Source of the DNA: Castor canadensis
Taxonomy: Eukaryota > Chordata > Mammalia > Rodentia > Castoridae
Direction: 5' to 3'
DNA: 64,000 bases
NCBI RefSeq assembly: GCF_047511655.1
Contig: NC_133392.1
Coordinates: 95,411,042-95,475,041, forward strand
Shown: piece by piece, positions 46,216-58,485 of the stretch
Layout: each line of letters opens with the position of its first letter
Numbering within the stretch: position 1 is the first letter of the stretch
Notes under the pieces: model-generated
Told to the model about the DNA's origin: nothing
Database searches by the model: none
What the model saw: the letters and a program-made list of their open reading frames with translations, nothing else
Position numbers and translations under genes: made by a program

Positions 46216-47125
46216 TATGTCCAGACTACATTTTCTTAAATTCTTTTAACCAGTATCAATTATATGTATTTGAATCCATTAATATTGTTGACAAGGTTTT
46301 CTGCCTAATTTTTGAATATTTGATTTAGGATTCATATAGGATTGCTTTAGGGACTAACTAGTTAACCATTTGTCTGGTAACAACTATTAAACTTAGATTG
46401 AAAGTTTTCACAGTTTAGAAACTAAGCAAAATTTCACATGGATTATGATTTATTGAAGTATTCAAAAGGAATGAAGAAATGTATACACTTTTCTATGCTT
46501 TATTTGCAAAAGTAAGTAGCTACACTGAAATATTTTCACATGAAGTTGAGGCCAAATTTCTGTGCAGTAACACCACGTGGATTAATTCTTATGCACTGTA
46601 GGGGATAGGAAACAATGCTTAGTGTATTCTAATACTTGATTTCCATACTGTGGTAAATTTGGCCAAATTCTGATCCACCAGAATTCTCAAATTTGTACTG
46701 TAGACCTGAGAAAGCCCTGTTACTACTCTGCATTTCTTTCAACACAAATCCAGCCCTAGCAATTTTTCAGTGAGCTTCCCTGCTAGAATCCTGGCACAAC
46801 TTCAAGTCTTCCTTGCTCAAGGGGCTTTCATGCTGTGTGCCATTAAACATGGAAATGTTCATATTTTGTGGATTTTACTAAAAATCAGAACACCTAAGAG
46901 AATATGCAGATTTTTTTTTTTTTTTACTGAAAAAGCGAAAGAAAAGTACCATGTGCAAGCTGATATTTGGAAATAGCTGAGCAGGAAAGTAAAGTCTCTT
47001 TTCCTGCATTCTTGTTGCTTTGCTGTCCATTTTCCAAACAGAAAGATTTTATTATTTGAGTCAAATATTGCCACTCCTCTGATCAATGTCTCATTGAACT
47101 TCCTAAATTTTCATAATAAACAATC
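46216..47125. other. AT-rich non-coding stretch
   Basis: Nothing recognised. A T15 run lies at 46,911-46,925. Confidence 0.5.
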
Positions 47126-49055
47126 TTTTTTTTTCTGTTTACTTTCTTTTATTCCAATTTTTCATTCAGTAAATGTGAAAGGGACTTGAACTTGCTGAAA
47201 ATGATCTCCTTCCCCCCCCCCCCACAAATCAAACCTTTGAGAGACAGACATTAGGGTATTCCGTTACATCTATTCGCCTACATCCCCTCTCCAACTTCAC
47301 AGAAGCCTGCTTTCTAGTCAACCGCTGCCTCCAAGGTCACCTTAGAGGTGCTGAAAAAGCCAAGACTGGACTGGCAGAGTGCGCAGGAAGCATTGTTTGA
47401 AAGTGAAAGGTTACGGGCCAGACACATAGTCCTGCTGGGCGCCACCTCTGCTTTGCTTTGCAACAGCATCAGGAGGCCTGAGAAAACAGTGCGGGTCTCC
47501 AGTTGGGAGACTCCCACGCACACCCATTCAGCTCCTTATCTCAAGGAGCAAGGCCAATCCTGGGAGCTCGCCTTCGGGAAGTGTGGAGCAGCAGCCCTAC
47601 TCTGAGAGCATCCTTAGCTCCAGTGGAGGCACAGGAAGAAACACATGGGTTTCCAAAGCCCTGGGAGAAGTCACCTGAGGAAAGCCTTGACCAGTAAGTG
47701 CTAGTCCGGCCCCCATGGGGGCCACAGTCCGAGCTGTCAGGCTTTAGAAGGTGGGACAAAAGGACAGTGGGCTTCCTCCTGATGGGGGCTATCATTTACA
47801 ACATAGCACTTGAACCTTCTGTCCCCGGGAGGAAGGATTTTTAAATTTGGGAGTGGTAATTCTGGGACCATCTGCTCCTTGTCAGCTTTCACCTTCTACA
47901 GACTCAGGGCCTCTCTGCTCTGGGAGGAGGCCATCTCTGCCAGGTGGGAGGATGCCTCCTTATTGGCACATGTATGTTGGCATGCATCAGGTGTATGATT
48001 TGGACTGTCTTGCAGAGACACCTGCAATATGCAGTGAGGGGAATGACTGTAGCAGGCGGTGCCCAAAAAAGCTTAACTAAACAAAAGGATTCTAAGTATG
48101 ACGACCCTCACAGAGCCAGCAGGTGATTGTGGTTCCCATAACCCTGCCTTCACCATACTCCACAGTGTCTCACCACAAGTGAGTGCTACAGGACCGTGGA
48201 AGCCTGTGGTGCTGAGGAGGATTCCAGTCAGGGAACATGCTCTGTCTAGTGGCAGACTCTGTACAGCAAGCAGGCCTGCTCCATAAGCCCCCAGTCCCAG
48301 ATTGCAGCAGTGCCTAGGCAGCCATGTGGATGAGAAAGCAGGTCTGTGGTGGGAGGGCTCAGCAAGCCCGATGGATGTGCACCTCAGCTCCTTCCCACTC
48401 CATGCCAAACGCTCTTCTCAGACAGAAAATCCTGAGGCTCCACTCCTCTAAGGCCCAGTGGTTCTGCTTCCAGACTTGACTGGCTTTGCTCATCTGAAGG
48501 ACTCCAGTTCAGCCCAATCCTCCACCCTCAGACAAACTGGGACAGGTTGGGGACCTTGATGTTGAGGTCACCGATGTTGATATTGTGTGGAATCTCTGGC
48601 AGGTTCATGTTTTTCACAGCAGACACAGCCCGGACAGGGGCTGCAGAAAGGCCACCCTCCGATTTCTCCAGCTTCTTCTGAGCCTCGATCTGAGACATGA
48701 TTTCGTTCATGTTTATTGCCAACATCATCCCGCACATCACCACCTTCTGGAGGATGTAGTGTACCTTATCCATATGAAAAATCAAGTCCAACTCACACAC
48801 ATTTTCAAAACACTTATCCAGAGTCTCCACAAAAACCTGGATGAGGTTCAAGATCCCAAGTTCACTTTTGTATGCGTCCACACAAAATACAAAGTAGAGA
48901 ATAGCATAGTGCTGGTAAATCAGTTTGTAGTCAGGTGCACCAAACTGATGCCCTCTAAGAAGTTACAGATGTCATCTCGCTTGAGGACAAGGTGGAAAGT
49001 CTCTGGGACTATCTGCTGTTGAATTTCTTCTGGCAATAGACCCTTCAGCTATCTG
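47126..49055 (-). pseudogene. AP3S2: AP3S2 processed pseudogene (adaptor complex AP-3 sigma-2 subunit)
   Basis: AP3S2 encodes a small subunit of the AP-3 complex, which sorts cargo from endosomes to lysosome-related organelles. The minus-strand coding remnant (48,528-49,050) keeps the longin-type sigma fold text: SELGILNLIQVFVETLDKCF, DLIFHMDKVHYILQ, KLEKSEGGLSAAP, and the C-terminus KVPNLSQFV. The His-Met-Asp and Gly-Gly-Leu-Ser-Ala residues favour AP3S2 over AP3S1. It is processed: exons join without introns, a long GC-rich 3' UTR follows, and on the minus strand AATAAA (47,148-47,153) precedes an A9 tail (47,126-47,134) by 13 bases. The N-terminal 20 or so residues are absent. An Asn codon after RDD is lost, and the frame shifts near 48,945. 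The parent has about 193 residues; the longest open piece here has 117. Not expected to make protein. Confidence 0.93.
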
Positions 49056-50126
49056 AAATATTAAAATAAATACATGTGGTACATGAGCCTAGACTTGTGA
49101 GTAGCTGATGATAATAGGAGCTACAATCTAAGTACTCCCCAAATACTCTCCCAAGGCATATGAACAAAAAAAGGGAAATAGAAGTTTTGTGAAAAAAAAG
49201 TCTTCTTCCTAGCTTAAAGACAGCAAAGGTCGAAACTCCAGCGTTAGTAAATAGAATGGAATGGATATGTATGATGTGTCATTCTGCTGCCTCATCTCCC
49301 ATCAAGCCAAGCTTGGTACATGGTGATGATGAGGAAGGACTGAAACATAATGTAAGAAAGTTAGAGGGGTGTGATGACAATGGTGTCCAAATATGATTTT
49401 TAGCAAGTACACTAAATCTTGACTACTGCAAATGTAGGCAGGTCTGGTCACATCAAGAGAGATTTCAAAGAACCAATCATTAATGAATCATATGTAAAGC
49501 GTAGGCACAAAGAGAGACTTATAAATATTTCCTGGTAAATAAAAACAAACCAAAACAGAAGTGACCATTGGCAAGTGGCTAGCGACAGCAAAAAGTAGCA
49601 AAAGTGTACATTTATTGTCCTCACAACTGCTATAAGGAAAAGACCACCATAGAAATTTCCTACCAGAGAAGCCACAGAGGCAGGGTCACCACCACACTCC
49701 AGCCTGAGAGAGTCATAGACACAAGACAACAACCAATGAGAGTGCAAGTTTGAGTGGTACATAGTAAAGCCATGTGGGCAAGGCTACATGGAGCCCTATA
49801 GGCCCACTTCTTCCCTCCAGTGTGCCCAGAAGGTAGACATGGAGTCAAACATTATTTTCTAGCTTTATAATTTATTGTTTGCCCTGCTGTGTTTTGAGTT
49901 TATTTGGGACCAGTTACCAATTTCTTCCTTCCTTATTTATTATTTCTCCCTTGTGAAATAGGAATGTCTATTGAATGTCTATCCCACTACTGTACTTTGG
50001 AAGCACATAATTTTGATATTTCACAGATTAACATTTAGCAAGCAATTTGCCTTTGGTTGAATTGTACCTGGTGTCTCACCCTAAGAAAGTAAGGTAGATA
50101 GAGAGATATGGACATTATGTATATGT
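49056..50126. other. Non-coding stretch
   Basis: Begins with an A/T-rich tract just beyond the AP3S2 copy. ORFs on the minus strand over 49,448-49,848 have no recognisable domain. Nothing else was seen. Confidence 0.5.
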
Positions 50127-50136
50127 CTTTCTCTCG

Positions 50137-50186
<50 letters not shown>

Positions 50187-50204
50187 TATGTGTGTGTGTG
50201 TGTG
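50127..50204. repeat. Compound microsatellite (CT)n(AT)n(GT)n
   Basis: CT-rich 50,127-50,148, about 17 AT units to 50,183, then TCTATG and 7-8 GT units to 50,204. The alternating pattern can adopt non-B DNA and is probably length-polymorphic. Confidence 0.95.
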
Positions 50205-50209
50205 ACTTG

Positions 50210-50520
50210 TTTGTTGTGTTAGGATTTTCCAGAGGAAGAGAATCAACAAAATGCAAGTACAATTATAAGAGGGAAATTTATTAGACTAATTTACATAATC
50301 TAAGCTGAATAGTCACACAGTGGCTATCTGGAGGATGGAGACCAAAGAAGCTAGTGACTTCCCAGTCCAAGAAGCTGGAAGACTCAGGACACAAAAGACC
50401 AAATGATTAGACCCAATCTGAATCAGAATTGCCAAGAATCACTGGTGCAAGCCCAGGCTCATAAGCTAAAGAATATGGAATCTGATGTCCATGCATCATG
50501 GCAGCAACAAAAACAAACAA
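50210..50520 (-). mobile_element. Old LTR-like repeat, same family as 21,050
   Basis: 'GTTAGGATTTTCCAGAGGAAG', 'AGAATCAACAAAATGCAAGT', 'GGGAAATTTATTAGACTAAT', 'CCAAGAAGCTGGAAGACTCA' follow the 5'-to-3' order of the reversed repeat. A CAA-rich tract (50,511-50,537) follows. Confidence 0.5.
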
Positions 50521-51259
50521 ACAACAACAACAACAAAACTCCAATGCTAGATCATGGAGACATTATGCCACATGTAACATCCAGTGCTCAAATATGATTG
50601 CTAAATATCATCCTCTGATAAAATGTACTTGGGTTCCTTGGAGGAAAAAATGGAATCAAGGAGCTTGGGAGAGAAAATATAAGATATGCACAGAAAATTT
50701 TGTTTTTCCCTAAATAAGGAAGTGTTTGAGAAAGAGTAGGTTCAAGTTAAAAAGACACAAGTACAGCTGGAAGGATACAGCAATGGTCAACATGGAGATG
50801 TTTGGGTAACTGAGGAAAATATGGCGGCATTTTTGTGTTATAAGCCATAGAGTGAAATAAAGATTCTATAGTTCATCTTAACATAAATAAATAACTGAAT
50901 AAAATTTAAGTAATGGGAAAGAGAGAGCTCTCCCATACAGAGAATTGCAGTTAAGAAATGCAGAAGAAATGAGAGAACTATTAAATTGCCAGCAGGTGGT
51001 TGAAACTTAGAGGAGAATTGAAATATTTTTACAGTCTCAATGGATTGCCTGAAAATATTGACCACATACAAAAGGAAAAATGATAACTTACAGAGCCACA
51101 ACTCACCAGACACTACCTTAAGCAAATGATTGAGGTTAGAAGCACTGATAATGATTGGTATCCCGTACACGTGAATGAGAGCACACACTCCTGAGGCCTG
51201 TGCTATTCTCGCCAATGTGCATAACTGTAATCTACTCATGAGAAGCACAGACATCAACA

Positions 51260-51650
51260 TTGGCAGGTATTCTATAGAAAAAAGAACTAATACTCATCAA
51301 CAGTTTCAAGGTCATAGAACATAAAGAAATACTTAAAACAATCTTCCCCTCAGAACTGTCACAGATTAGATGAGAATAGTGAGAAGTGAGAAAATAGATG
51401 CAATGTGGATCTTGGTTTGTGTCCTGGAAAAAGAAAAGGACATTTGAGGGGAAACTGATGAAATTCAAGTATGGCCTATATCTTCTTTGAAAGTACTATA
51501 GCAATGCTATTGTCCTTGTTTTGACAATTTATTATCATTATCTAAAGCTGTTGGTAAAGATGGCTAGATAGTACAAATGAACTCTCAGGTTCTGTTTTTC
51601 AATATTTCTGAGTCTGGAGTTATTTGAAAATAAAAGGTTGCAAATAGAAC
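51260..51650 (+). mobile_element. L1M LINE 3' end
   Basis: 'GGGGAAACTGATGAAATTCA', 'TTGTCCTTGTTTTGACAATT', 'GTTCTGTTTTTCAATATTTC', 'TGGAGTTATTTGAAAATAAA' are the 3'-UTR landmarks of old L1M copies, with the polyadenylation signal at the end. The upstream part (50,820-51,260) may belong to the same copy. Subfamily not assigned. Confidence 0.55.
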
Positions 51651-51984
51651 AAGAAAATCATGCTCCAAATATGAAGTGAATTAAATTGGCTTGGTTTTGA
51701 GCAATTAGTGAAGTGTAGAGAATCCATTTGAACATTCCCATTTGAGTAGCAGAGGGCTTAAGGCATTTGAAATTTAGAGTCTAATATATTCATATCAAAA
51801 TACTTGCCCCTGCAGTGAATCATAATTGCATAGCTGCAATAATGTAAATGATATTTGCAAATTTTTGGTAATTGGAGTCTACCTATGGACAAATCATTGA
51901 AAGTTTGATTATGGTTATAAAAGGCAATATAGCTATTTCCACTCTTGACAATATAAAGTGTACATACAGCAATCAAAAATTTTG

Positions 51985-52090
51985 AAGTAAAGGTGGGAGT
52001 GAATTCAAATATGATATATTTGATATATTGTAAGAACTTTTGTAAATGCCACAATGTACCGCCACTCAGCACAACAACAAGAAAGTAAAG
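51985..52090 (+). mobile_element. LINE-1 3'-end fragment
   Basis: 'GGTGGGAGTGAATTCAAATA', 'TGATATATTGTAAGAACTTT', 'TGTAAATGCCACAATGTACC', 'CACTCAGCACAACAACAAG' then an A-rich end. Best-kept short copy of the subfamily also at 1.6, 6.5, 38.65 and 44.6 kb. Confidence 0.8.
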
Positions 52091-52099
52091 TTTTGAGAC

Positions 52100-53371
52100 A
52101 GAAATAGGGAAGAGGAGTGAAAGAAAATGGGAAACCTTATTACTATTATTCCTCACAGTGGAAAGTTATGAAGAACTTTACAGTTATGGATCAGTTGTTC
52201 TAAGTGAGCTTGGTTGAACAGAATGATATTTCTATATTGGGGTTAGGGGCCATGGAGCAGGACAAAAATCATCTTAATTTAGTATGGGAAAAAGTTAAAA
52301 GAAAATGTGTACTATTGACAATCAAAATGCCTACTTACAGGATATTTTTGTGTAATTATTTAGCATTTAAATTGATATGACATACTATTTTGAGAATATT
52401 TGCAGGTGATATTAATTATAACTTCCAATTTTGTTAATGTTCTTTAAGTATATAAATTAGCATCTTCTTCTTTTGTATCACATAAAATTTTATTTATTTT
52501 TCAGAGATGTGCTCAAATGTCATTTTACTTGCATTCCACTGTTGACTGAATGATACTCATATCCTTATGGAGTTTTCCTTTACCATCAAAATAGGTTTAA
52601 TATTTTGATCATCTGTACTCTAATAAAATTTGTTTGCAATTCCATTAATCTTTTTATAATTATATTCAATATAACTTATCTTATACCTTTCTATTTTCCT
52701 TGCCAAAATGGAGTGCCTCAAGATCAGGTGTTATATGTCTTACTCATGTTTGTATTTTTAACACCTAGAGTGATTAAAATATTGTTATTCCTTGGTATCT
52801 TCAAGGCATTGGTACTAGGATTTCTACTGTCCAACCCCTATAGAAACCCTATATACAAAATGACAGTCTTTGCACACAATCTGCATATACCCTCCCATAT
52901 ATTTCAAATGATCCCTCGATTATTTATAATACCAAATACAATACAAATTCTTCATGAATTATTATTACACTGTATTGCTTAGTAATTAATGAAAAGGAAA
53001 AAAGTCTACAGGTTCAGTACAGATGCAATTTTAAAAATTTCGTATGATATGTGGTTGGTTACGTCTGCAGGTTCAGAATTTGTGGATACATAGGGCTAAG
53101 TATATTTTCCTTAATATGTAAATATCTGCACAAACTAACGATGACATTTGACCTCCTCTCATAATTAAAGCACTTCTTCATTGAGAACAGAAGCCAAATC
53201 TTTGAAGAATTGCTTTATTTTCATTTATATTCTTATCCTTCAGTCATTCACTTTTACATGTCAGTATAGAAAATAATTTTGAATACAGTAGCCTTCTTTG
53301 CCTAATTAATAGCATTTCAATGATGGAAGAAGGCAAAAACAGTGGATCATCTAGTATAGATACTGGTGTAG
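52100..53371. other. AT-rich non-coding stretch
   Basis: A 125-residue plus-strand ORF at 52,605-52,982 is Ile/Leu/Phe-rich, as translated T-rich DNA is, with no family match and no conserved motif. Confidence 0.5.
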
Positions 53372-53772
53372 GTTGAATTGTGTCCTTCTCTTCTCCTGTG
53401 CCCTAACCTCCAGCAAGTGTGAATGTGACTTATTTGGAAATACAGTTTTTAAAGATGATCAAGTTAAGATAGGTCCATTAAGGTGAGCCCTACACCAGTA
53501 TGACAGGTGTATTTATAAAGAGTTAAAGGTTGGAGATAAAGATAGAGATAGACATGCATACAGGGAGAATGCCATGTGAATATTGAGTTCTGTTTCCATG
53601 TATCAAGAAAATACTAGAAGCTAGAAGGATGGTCTGGAACAGATTATTTCCCAACATCTTCACAGGGAACCTGGCCCTGCTAACTCTGGATTTGCTAGAC
53701 AACAAATATCTGTTGTTTAAGCATTCCATTTGGGACATTTTGGCACAGCAGCTCTTGGAATTAATATAGACA
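53372..53772 (+). mobile_element. MLT1-type ERVL-MaLR LTR
   Basis: 'GGTTGAATTGTGTCCTTCTC', 'GTGAATGTGACTTATTTGG', 'AAATACAGTTTTTAAAGATG', 'GATCAAGTTAAGATAGGTCC', 'AACCTGGCCCTGCTAACTC', 'CAAATATCTGTTGTTTAAGC', end 'GGCACAGCAGCTCTTGGAAT'. The order is complete. Flanks show no internal region. Confidence 0.8.
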
Positions 53773-55184
53773 CAAAATGGGTTTTATTTGAAAAATATTC
53801 AAGTAAAAGCTAATAAGACAAGGCCTACTGTCTCTGTTGTTCTCTTATTTTTCCTTGAAGTGCATTACAGAGGTGAGATCATAGCTCAGTGAATGGTGTA
53901 CACCAAAAGACACCTTATACCTCTTCTCTGACTTGTTACAGGTTGTGAGAATAGTCTGGTGAGCAAGGCTAATGGACATTCTCTGAGCTTCAGTGCCACT
54001 CTTAGAAGGGATTGTTTGGGAAGTCCAACTTATGGCACCTAAAAACTTAGAGAAATAGAAGGATTGGGCTTAATGACCTCATCTTGGAGAGAAAGGCACT
54101 TGGTCTGGGTTGTGCTTTGCTCAGTAACTCATAGAGAACATCACCAATAACTGTAAGATAGGATCTACTTTATGCATCTACTTTATGTTTTTTTCTCATA
54201 GTGTACTATGGCAAAAATTGACTAAATACTAGGCAATACTATTGTTTTAGGGGTGAGTTTCTGTGTGTATTTAGCTCATAGACTAGTGATGAAGTGAAGT
54301 GAGGAACATTTTATATTCTTCACTTATGTATTTGCAGATACTTATATATACCTTATTTTATGTTTACATATATACATGCATACTCAATTATATATACACC
54401 CATTTGTATGATATATCTTTGCATATACTTATGAAATACACATACATAATTTAACTTTACCACAAATCTATGTTATGTTACTACATTATTTTCCCTTACA
54501 GTTTAGATATGTGGAATAGGGTTTTGAAAAACTTTGTACAATTAGTAGAAACACAGGTCAAAATTTACCTGTTAATATTCTCAAGGAATATTACATGTAG
54601 AATTTGCAAAAGGAAAAATACTATGAGGGTTTTTATTTTTAATGGACCTATGGCAATCCTCAGAAGAAGGCAGAACCAGAAACTGATGTTCCTCTAACTC
54701 TTTCTTTTTATGTGTCTTGGCAATTGCTTCATTTCATTTTCTTCCTTTCTCTATGCTATTCTAAATGCCTCTACAAATAGCAAAATGATCAAATATACAT
54801 ATTCTCTTTTCAAGCACAGCATGTTTTACCTAAAGTTGAAATTTAAAATTCCCAACAAGGGGAGTTCATTATGTCAGTATGGACCAGTTTGTCACCTTTG
54901 GTCTTACCGACTACTAGAATAGAACACAGAGGCTAAAAATAGAATGTTCACAAAAGTAAGTTGAAACCCATTCATTGAAAGAAGTTTTGGAGAAGAGGCT
55001 CTCCAGTTGCTTCCTATTCATACCATCTTGAGATTTAATATGTATTCTTCCATGTTAAGATAAGAGTATAATTATGATCTTCAGAAAATGTTCCTATTAT
55101 GTATCTCTTCCTATTATTTATCTAATATTTATCTATTATTCCTATTATTTATCTTCAGCAAACTTTCATTGAACATATGAAATA
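53773..55184. other. Non-coding stretch
   Basis: TA/CATA-rich tract around 54,340-54,450, and ATTATTTATCT-type short tandem text at 55,095-55,160. Nothing coding. Confidence 0.5.
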
Positions 55185-55575
55185 TTGTGATAGGTTGATT
55201 TAAAGTAAATCCCTGTAAATTCACCTTACTGGGACTAGGGTCTTTGCATACGATTAAGTTCATTAGGGTAGGTTTTAATCTAATATGATTATGTTAGGGA
55301 TAATTTGACAATAGTCAGACATGTGCACAGGAGAACACTGTGTAAAGATGAATGGAAAGCCTACTGTGATGATTCTATAAGTCAAAAAGTACCACAGAAA
55401 GCCAGCCAACCACTATAAGCTAAGAGAAAAGCATGAAGCAGATCATACTTCATGGGTCTTGGATGAAACCATCCTTCTGACACCTTGATTGGAGTGTTCT
55501 AGCCTCCTTAACTGTGAGATAACAAATTTTAAGCCACACAGTTTGTGGCTCTAACAGCAGCCACAGGAAACTGAA
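55185..55575 (+). mobile_element. MLT1-type ERVL-MaLR LTR
   Basis: 'GGTTGATTTAAAGTAAATCC', 'GGGACTAGGGTCTTTGCATA', 'CATTAGGGTAGGTTTTAATC', 'CTTCTGACACCTTGATTGG', 'AGTGTTCTAGCCTCCTTAACT', 'TGTGAGATAACAAATTTTAAG', end 'CAGCAGCCACAGGAAACTGAA'. Confidence 0.75.
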
Positions 55576-58094
55576 TGAATGTGCATTCATGAATGAGCAG
55601 TTGGCTCTCAAGTACCTACACCAGATAATGTGGAAAGTCTCAGGAGCACATCATGTAGGACAATTTTGGATGCAGTAACATTTCCTCAGGCAGAGATGCT
55701 TCCAGTCAGGGTTTGAAGTTATGAGAATACCATCTGTTACTTTCAAGGTTTCGTTGAACTTTTCTTCAAATAGCTTAAATTCAATAGAATTAACACCTTT
55801 GAGTAAAACTATTTGGCAATATCTACTCTCCAGTCTGAGTAAAATGCTTCTTTTTTATATTCTCAGAGAACCACATGCTTCCTGTTTAGTAACAGTCATG
55901 AAAGTGAATTTTTATCTCTTTAAAATGCATTACACATACTGATTTTTTTGTTCCCATATTTGGGAGAGACTCTCTAGAAAAGAAAACCAATATCTTATAA
56001 ATATCTAATTTCACATTCATAAAAGTTATGACAATGTATTTTGGTTGAATGAACAAATTAATTAACATTCAAATGTTTATAAAAATAACTGTATGGGGCA
56101 CAAGGCTTTTCTTTTCAATGCAGCTTCACTAACTTGCAACAATGTCTACCATTGTTAAAGAAATCCAGTTTGAACTCAACAAAGAATGAACAAATACATG
56201 AGTTAATTTTCTTTATACTACTTCATATGCTTTCCTTGCTGCATATTAGAGGTGCATAGCATAGCATTTCACTCATTTGAATGATAGATTAATTGATCGA
56301 TTATTGTGACAAACAACAAAAGTTCTATGCCAAATTATAACTTCAAACTACTTCTGTCATTCAAAATTCAATTGAATCATGTTATGAGGACAATTTTGTC
56401 CTGGGGAAATGTAACAGAAAAATTACAGAAGTGCCAAAGAATTTTGGACATATTTCTATATAGGAAAAACAACAAAGTTTCCAAGTCTAACTAGGGCTGA
56501 CCAAGATCACACAAAGAAGTTTCTGTCAACACAGGGATAACAATGACATCCCTACTGGTCTGGTCTGGGAATACATGCGTTCCCTGTAAGAAAAAAGGAA
56601 GCAATACCAATACTCTTTTGGATGTGGGTATCTGGAAATCAGAATCCTCATGGAACTTCTTTTTTGACTACTACATCTGTTGTTTGAAAAGGAATATGGA
56701 TGTTATGAAAAAACTTCTTCCTTAAACTCATATAATTTTACATTCATCCTACATATCATCAGGGGACCCTATTCTATATTTAGACATTACATGATGCTGT
56801 GCAGAGTTGTCATTGTTTTTAGCTCTGTATTCTATGTCAACCCAAATTATTTTTAATACAAAAATGTACTAGCATGAAGGAAACCTGATTTTTCTTCTCT
56901 GCCTAATGATGGGAGAATCTAGAAAATGTGTAGCTACTATGGAAACTTTCTAATTTCTCTTCTAGCATTCTCTGATTCCATCTAGTCTCGTCACTCTTTT
57001 TTTTCTCCAATATGATTCCAAACTGATCTTCTGAAGTGGGACTTTTCCACACAAATTGCCCTTCAAAAGCTTGCCATTTAGTCTACAGAAAAGGTCTACA
57101 GTCATTCTTTGATTAATTTCAACAAATTTATCCTCCTTCTATTAAATAATCATTTGATAAATATCTCCAATTAACTTTTATGATATTAAGTCTTACAGGC
57201 AGCCCCAGAAATGCTAAGATGAATAAAACATGGAACTGTATTTCAGGAGGTGATTGTAAAATAATCAAGACATAGATGATCAATTCTTGTTATTTTCAGT
57301 CACTATGTTCTATAGGGTTGTCATGAGCAAAAATCTATCAAATACTGAACCACTGCTTCTAAGGGAACCAAACTGAACAAGAAAGAGGTACCTGCTTACA
57401 GTATGAGAGCTGAAACAAGGAGGCAGCCTTCATCTTGAAAATCATACATTGAATGACTGAACATTTTTGCCACACTGTGCATGTCTGCAAATGACCATGA
57501 AAGCACCATGAGTACTTAGGGATGGAAATATATCCAAAATTTCGAATATGGAATCCACAAATAGTGAGTAAACAGATGAGAAAAACGTATTGCACCATTA
57601 ATAGTGAATGGACAAAGGGGTGTGAAGTAGAGGAGGGAAAAATATTAAACTGTGGTTTAGGGATTTGAAGCAGTATTGATAGGGTTCTGTCACAGGCAAA
57701 ACCTGCCCTCCATGAGTCAAATAAATTATGATGACAGCATAAAGTGTCATGAGATATTCAAGGAAGTACAAATAGTTTGGTAATCTGTGGGCTTGAATCT
57801 CAAAGTGGAGGAGTTAAAAAGTGTCTTAAGAGGGTAGTAGCAGCCAGTAATGGAAAATCTTACATGTCCACGTTAATTTCTTAAGATGAAATATTTTAGT
57901 GATGTTGAAAATCATGCAACTTTCAAATGAGAATTTGACATGAATAAGATATGTACTTTAGAATGATAATTATTTGTGAAAATATTCAAGGCTTTTGATG
58001 GTGTTTTTTGTTTCTTCCAGATTTATTGCCCCCCCCCCCACAGTTTTCTTATTTCAGAGAATTTTCATCTTCTGTTTTTAGTAATATGCTTTTT
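55576..58094. other. AT-rich non-coding stretch
   Basis: Weak trace of the same old repeat as at 4.55 kb near 57,170-57,260. C11 run at 58,029-58,039. Nothing else recognised. Confidence 0.5.
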
Positions 58095-58485
58095 TATGGG
58101 AAGAATTGTGTTCACTAAAAACTCATAGTTTAACTCTCTAACATGCAGAAACATAAAATGGTACTGAATTTGGAGATAGGGCCTTTAAAGAAGTAATTGA
58201 GCTGAAGGAGTCCATTGGGGTAGAAATAATCCAATCTGACTGGTGCTTATATTCAAGTTGAAGATTAGGACGGAGACAGCCCAGGGAGGGCATGTGCCTG
58301 CAAATTAAAGACCATGAGGATACCATGAGAAAGTGAACCCTGCAAGTCAAGGAAAGAATCCTCAGAAGAAATCAAACTAGCCAATACTTTTATTTCTCCA
58401 TAACTGTGAGAAAATGCATTTCTGCTCTATGCAGGACTCCATCTGCAGCACTTATTGTCATAGACCTAGCAAACTAAAATACTCT
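58095..58485 (+). mobile_element. MLT1-type ERVL-MaLR LTR
   Basis: 'TTTGGAGATAGGGCCTTTAA', 'AGAAGTAATTGAGCTGAAGG', 'CATTGGGGTAGAAATAATCC', 'AATCTGACTGGTGCTTATAT', 'CCATAACTGTGAGAAAATGC', end 'ACCTAGCAAACTAAAATA'. Older and more diverged than 53,372. Confidence 0.7.

Noticed and set aside
46911..46925. T15 run as the A-tail of the AP3S2 retrocopy
   Set aside because: A nearer A9 run at 47,126-47,134 has AATAAA 13 bases upstream on the minus strand, which fits better. The T15 run has no such signal at the right distance.
47541..47795. 84-residue minus-strand ORF in a GC-rich region
   Set aside because: It lies in the 3' UTR of the AP3S2 retrocopy and has no domain.
48240..48255. Second CTCF-like site (CTGTCTAGTGG)
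   Set aside because: It matches only part of the core, missing the GCC side.
48585..49022. 145-residue plus-strand open frame, the longest in the window
   Set aside because: It is antisense to the AP3S2 retrocopy, and its residues are the shadow of that coding frame.
49056..49075. Target duplication for the AP3S2 retrocopy (ATTAAAATAAATACATG vs. ATAATAAACAATC left of the tail)
   Set aside because: Both are low-complexity A/T-rich tracts with poor alignment, so they are not evidence.
52605..52982. 125-residue open frame, Ile/Leu/Phe-rich, looks like a membrane protein
   Set aside because: The composition follows T-rich DNA. There is no family match or conserved motif, and the region is AT-rich like its flanks.
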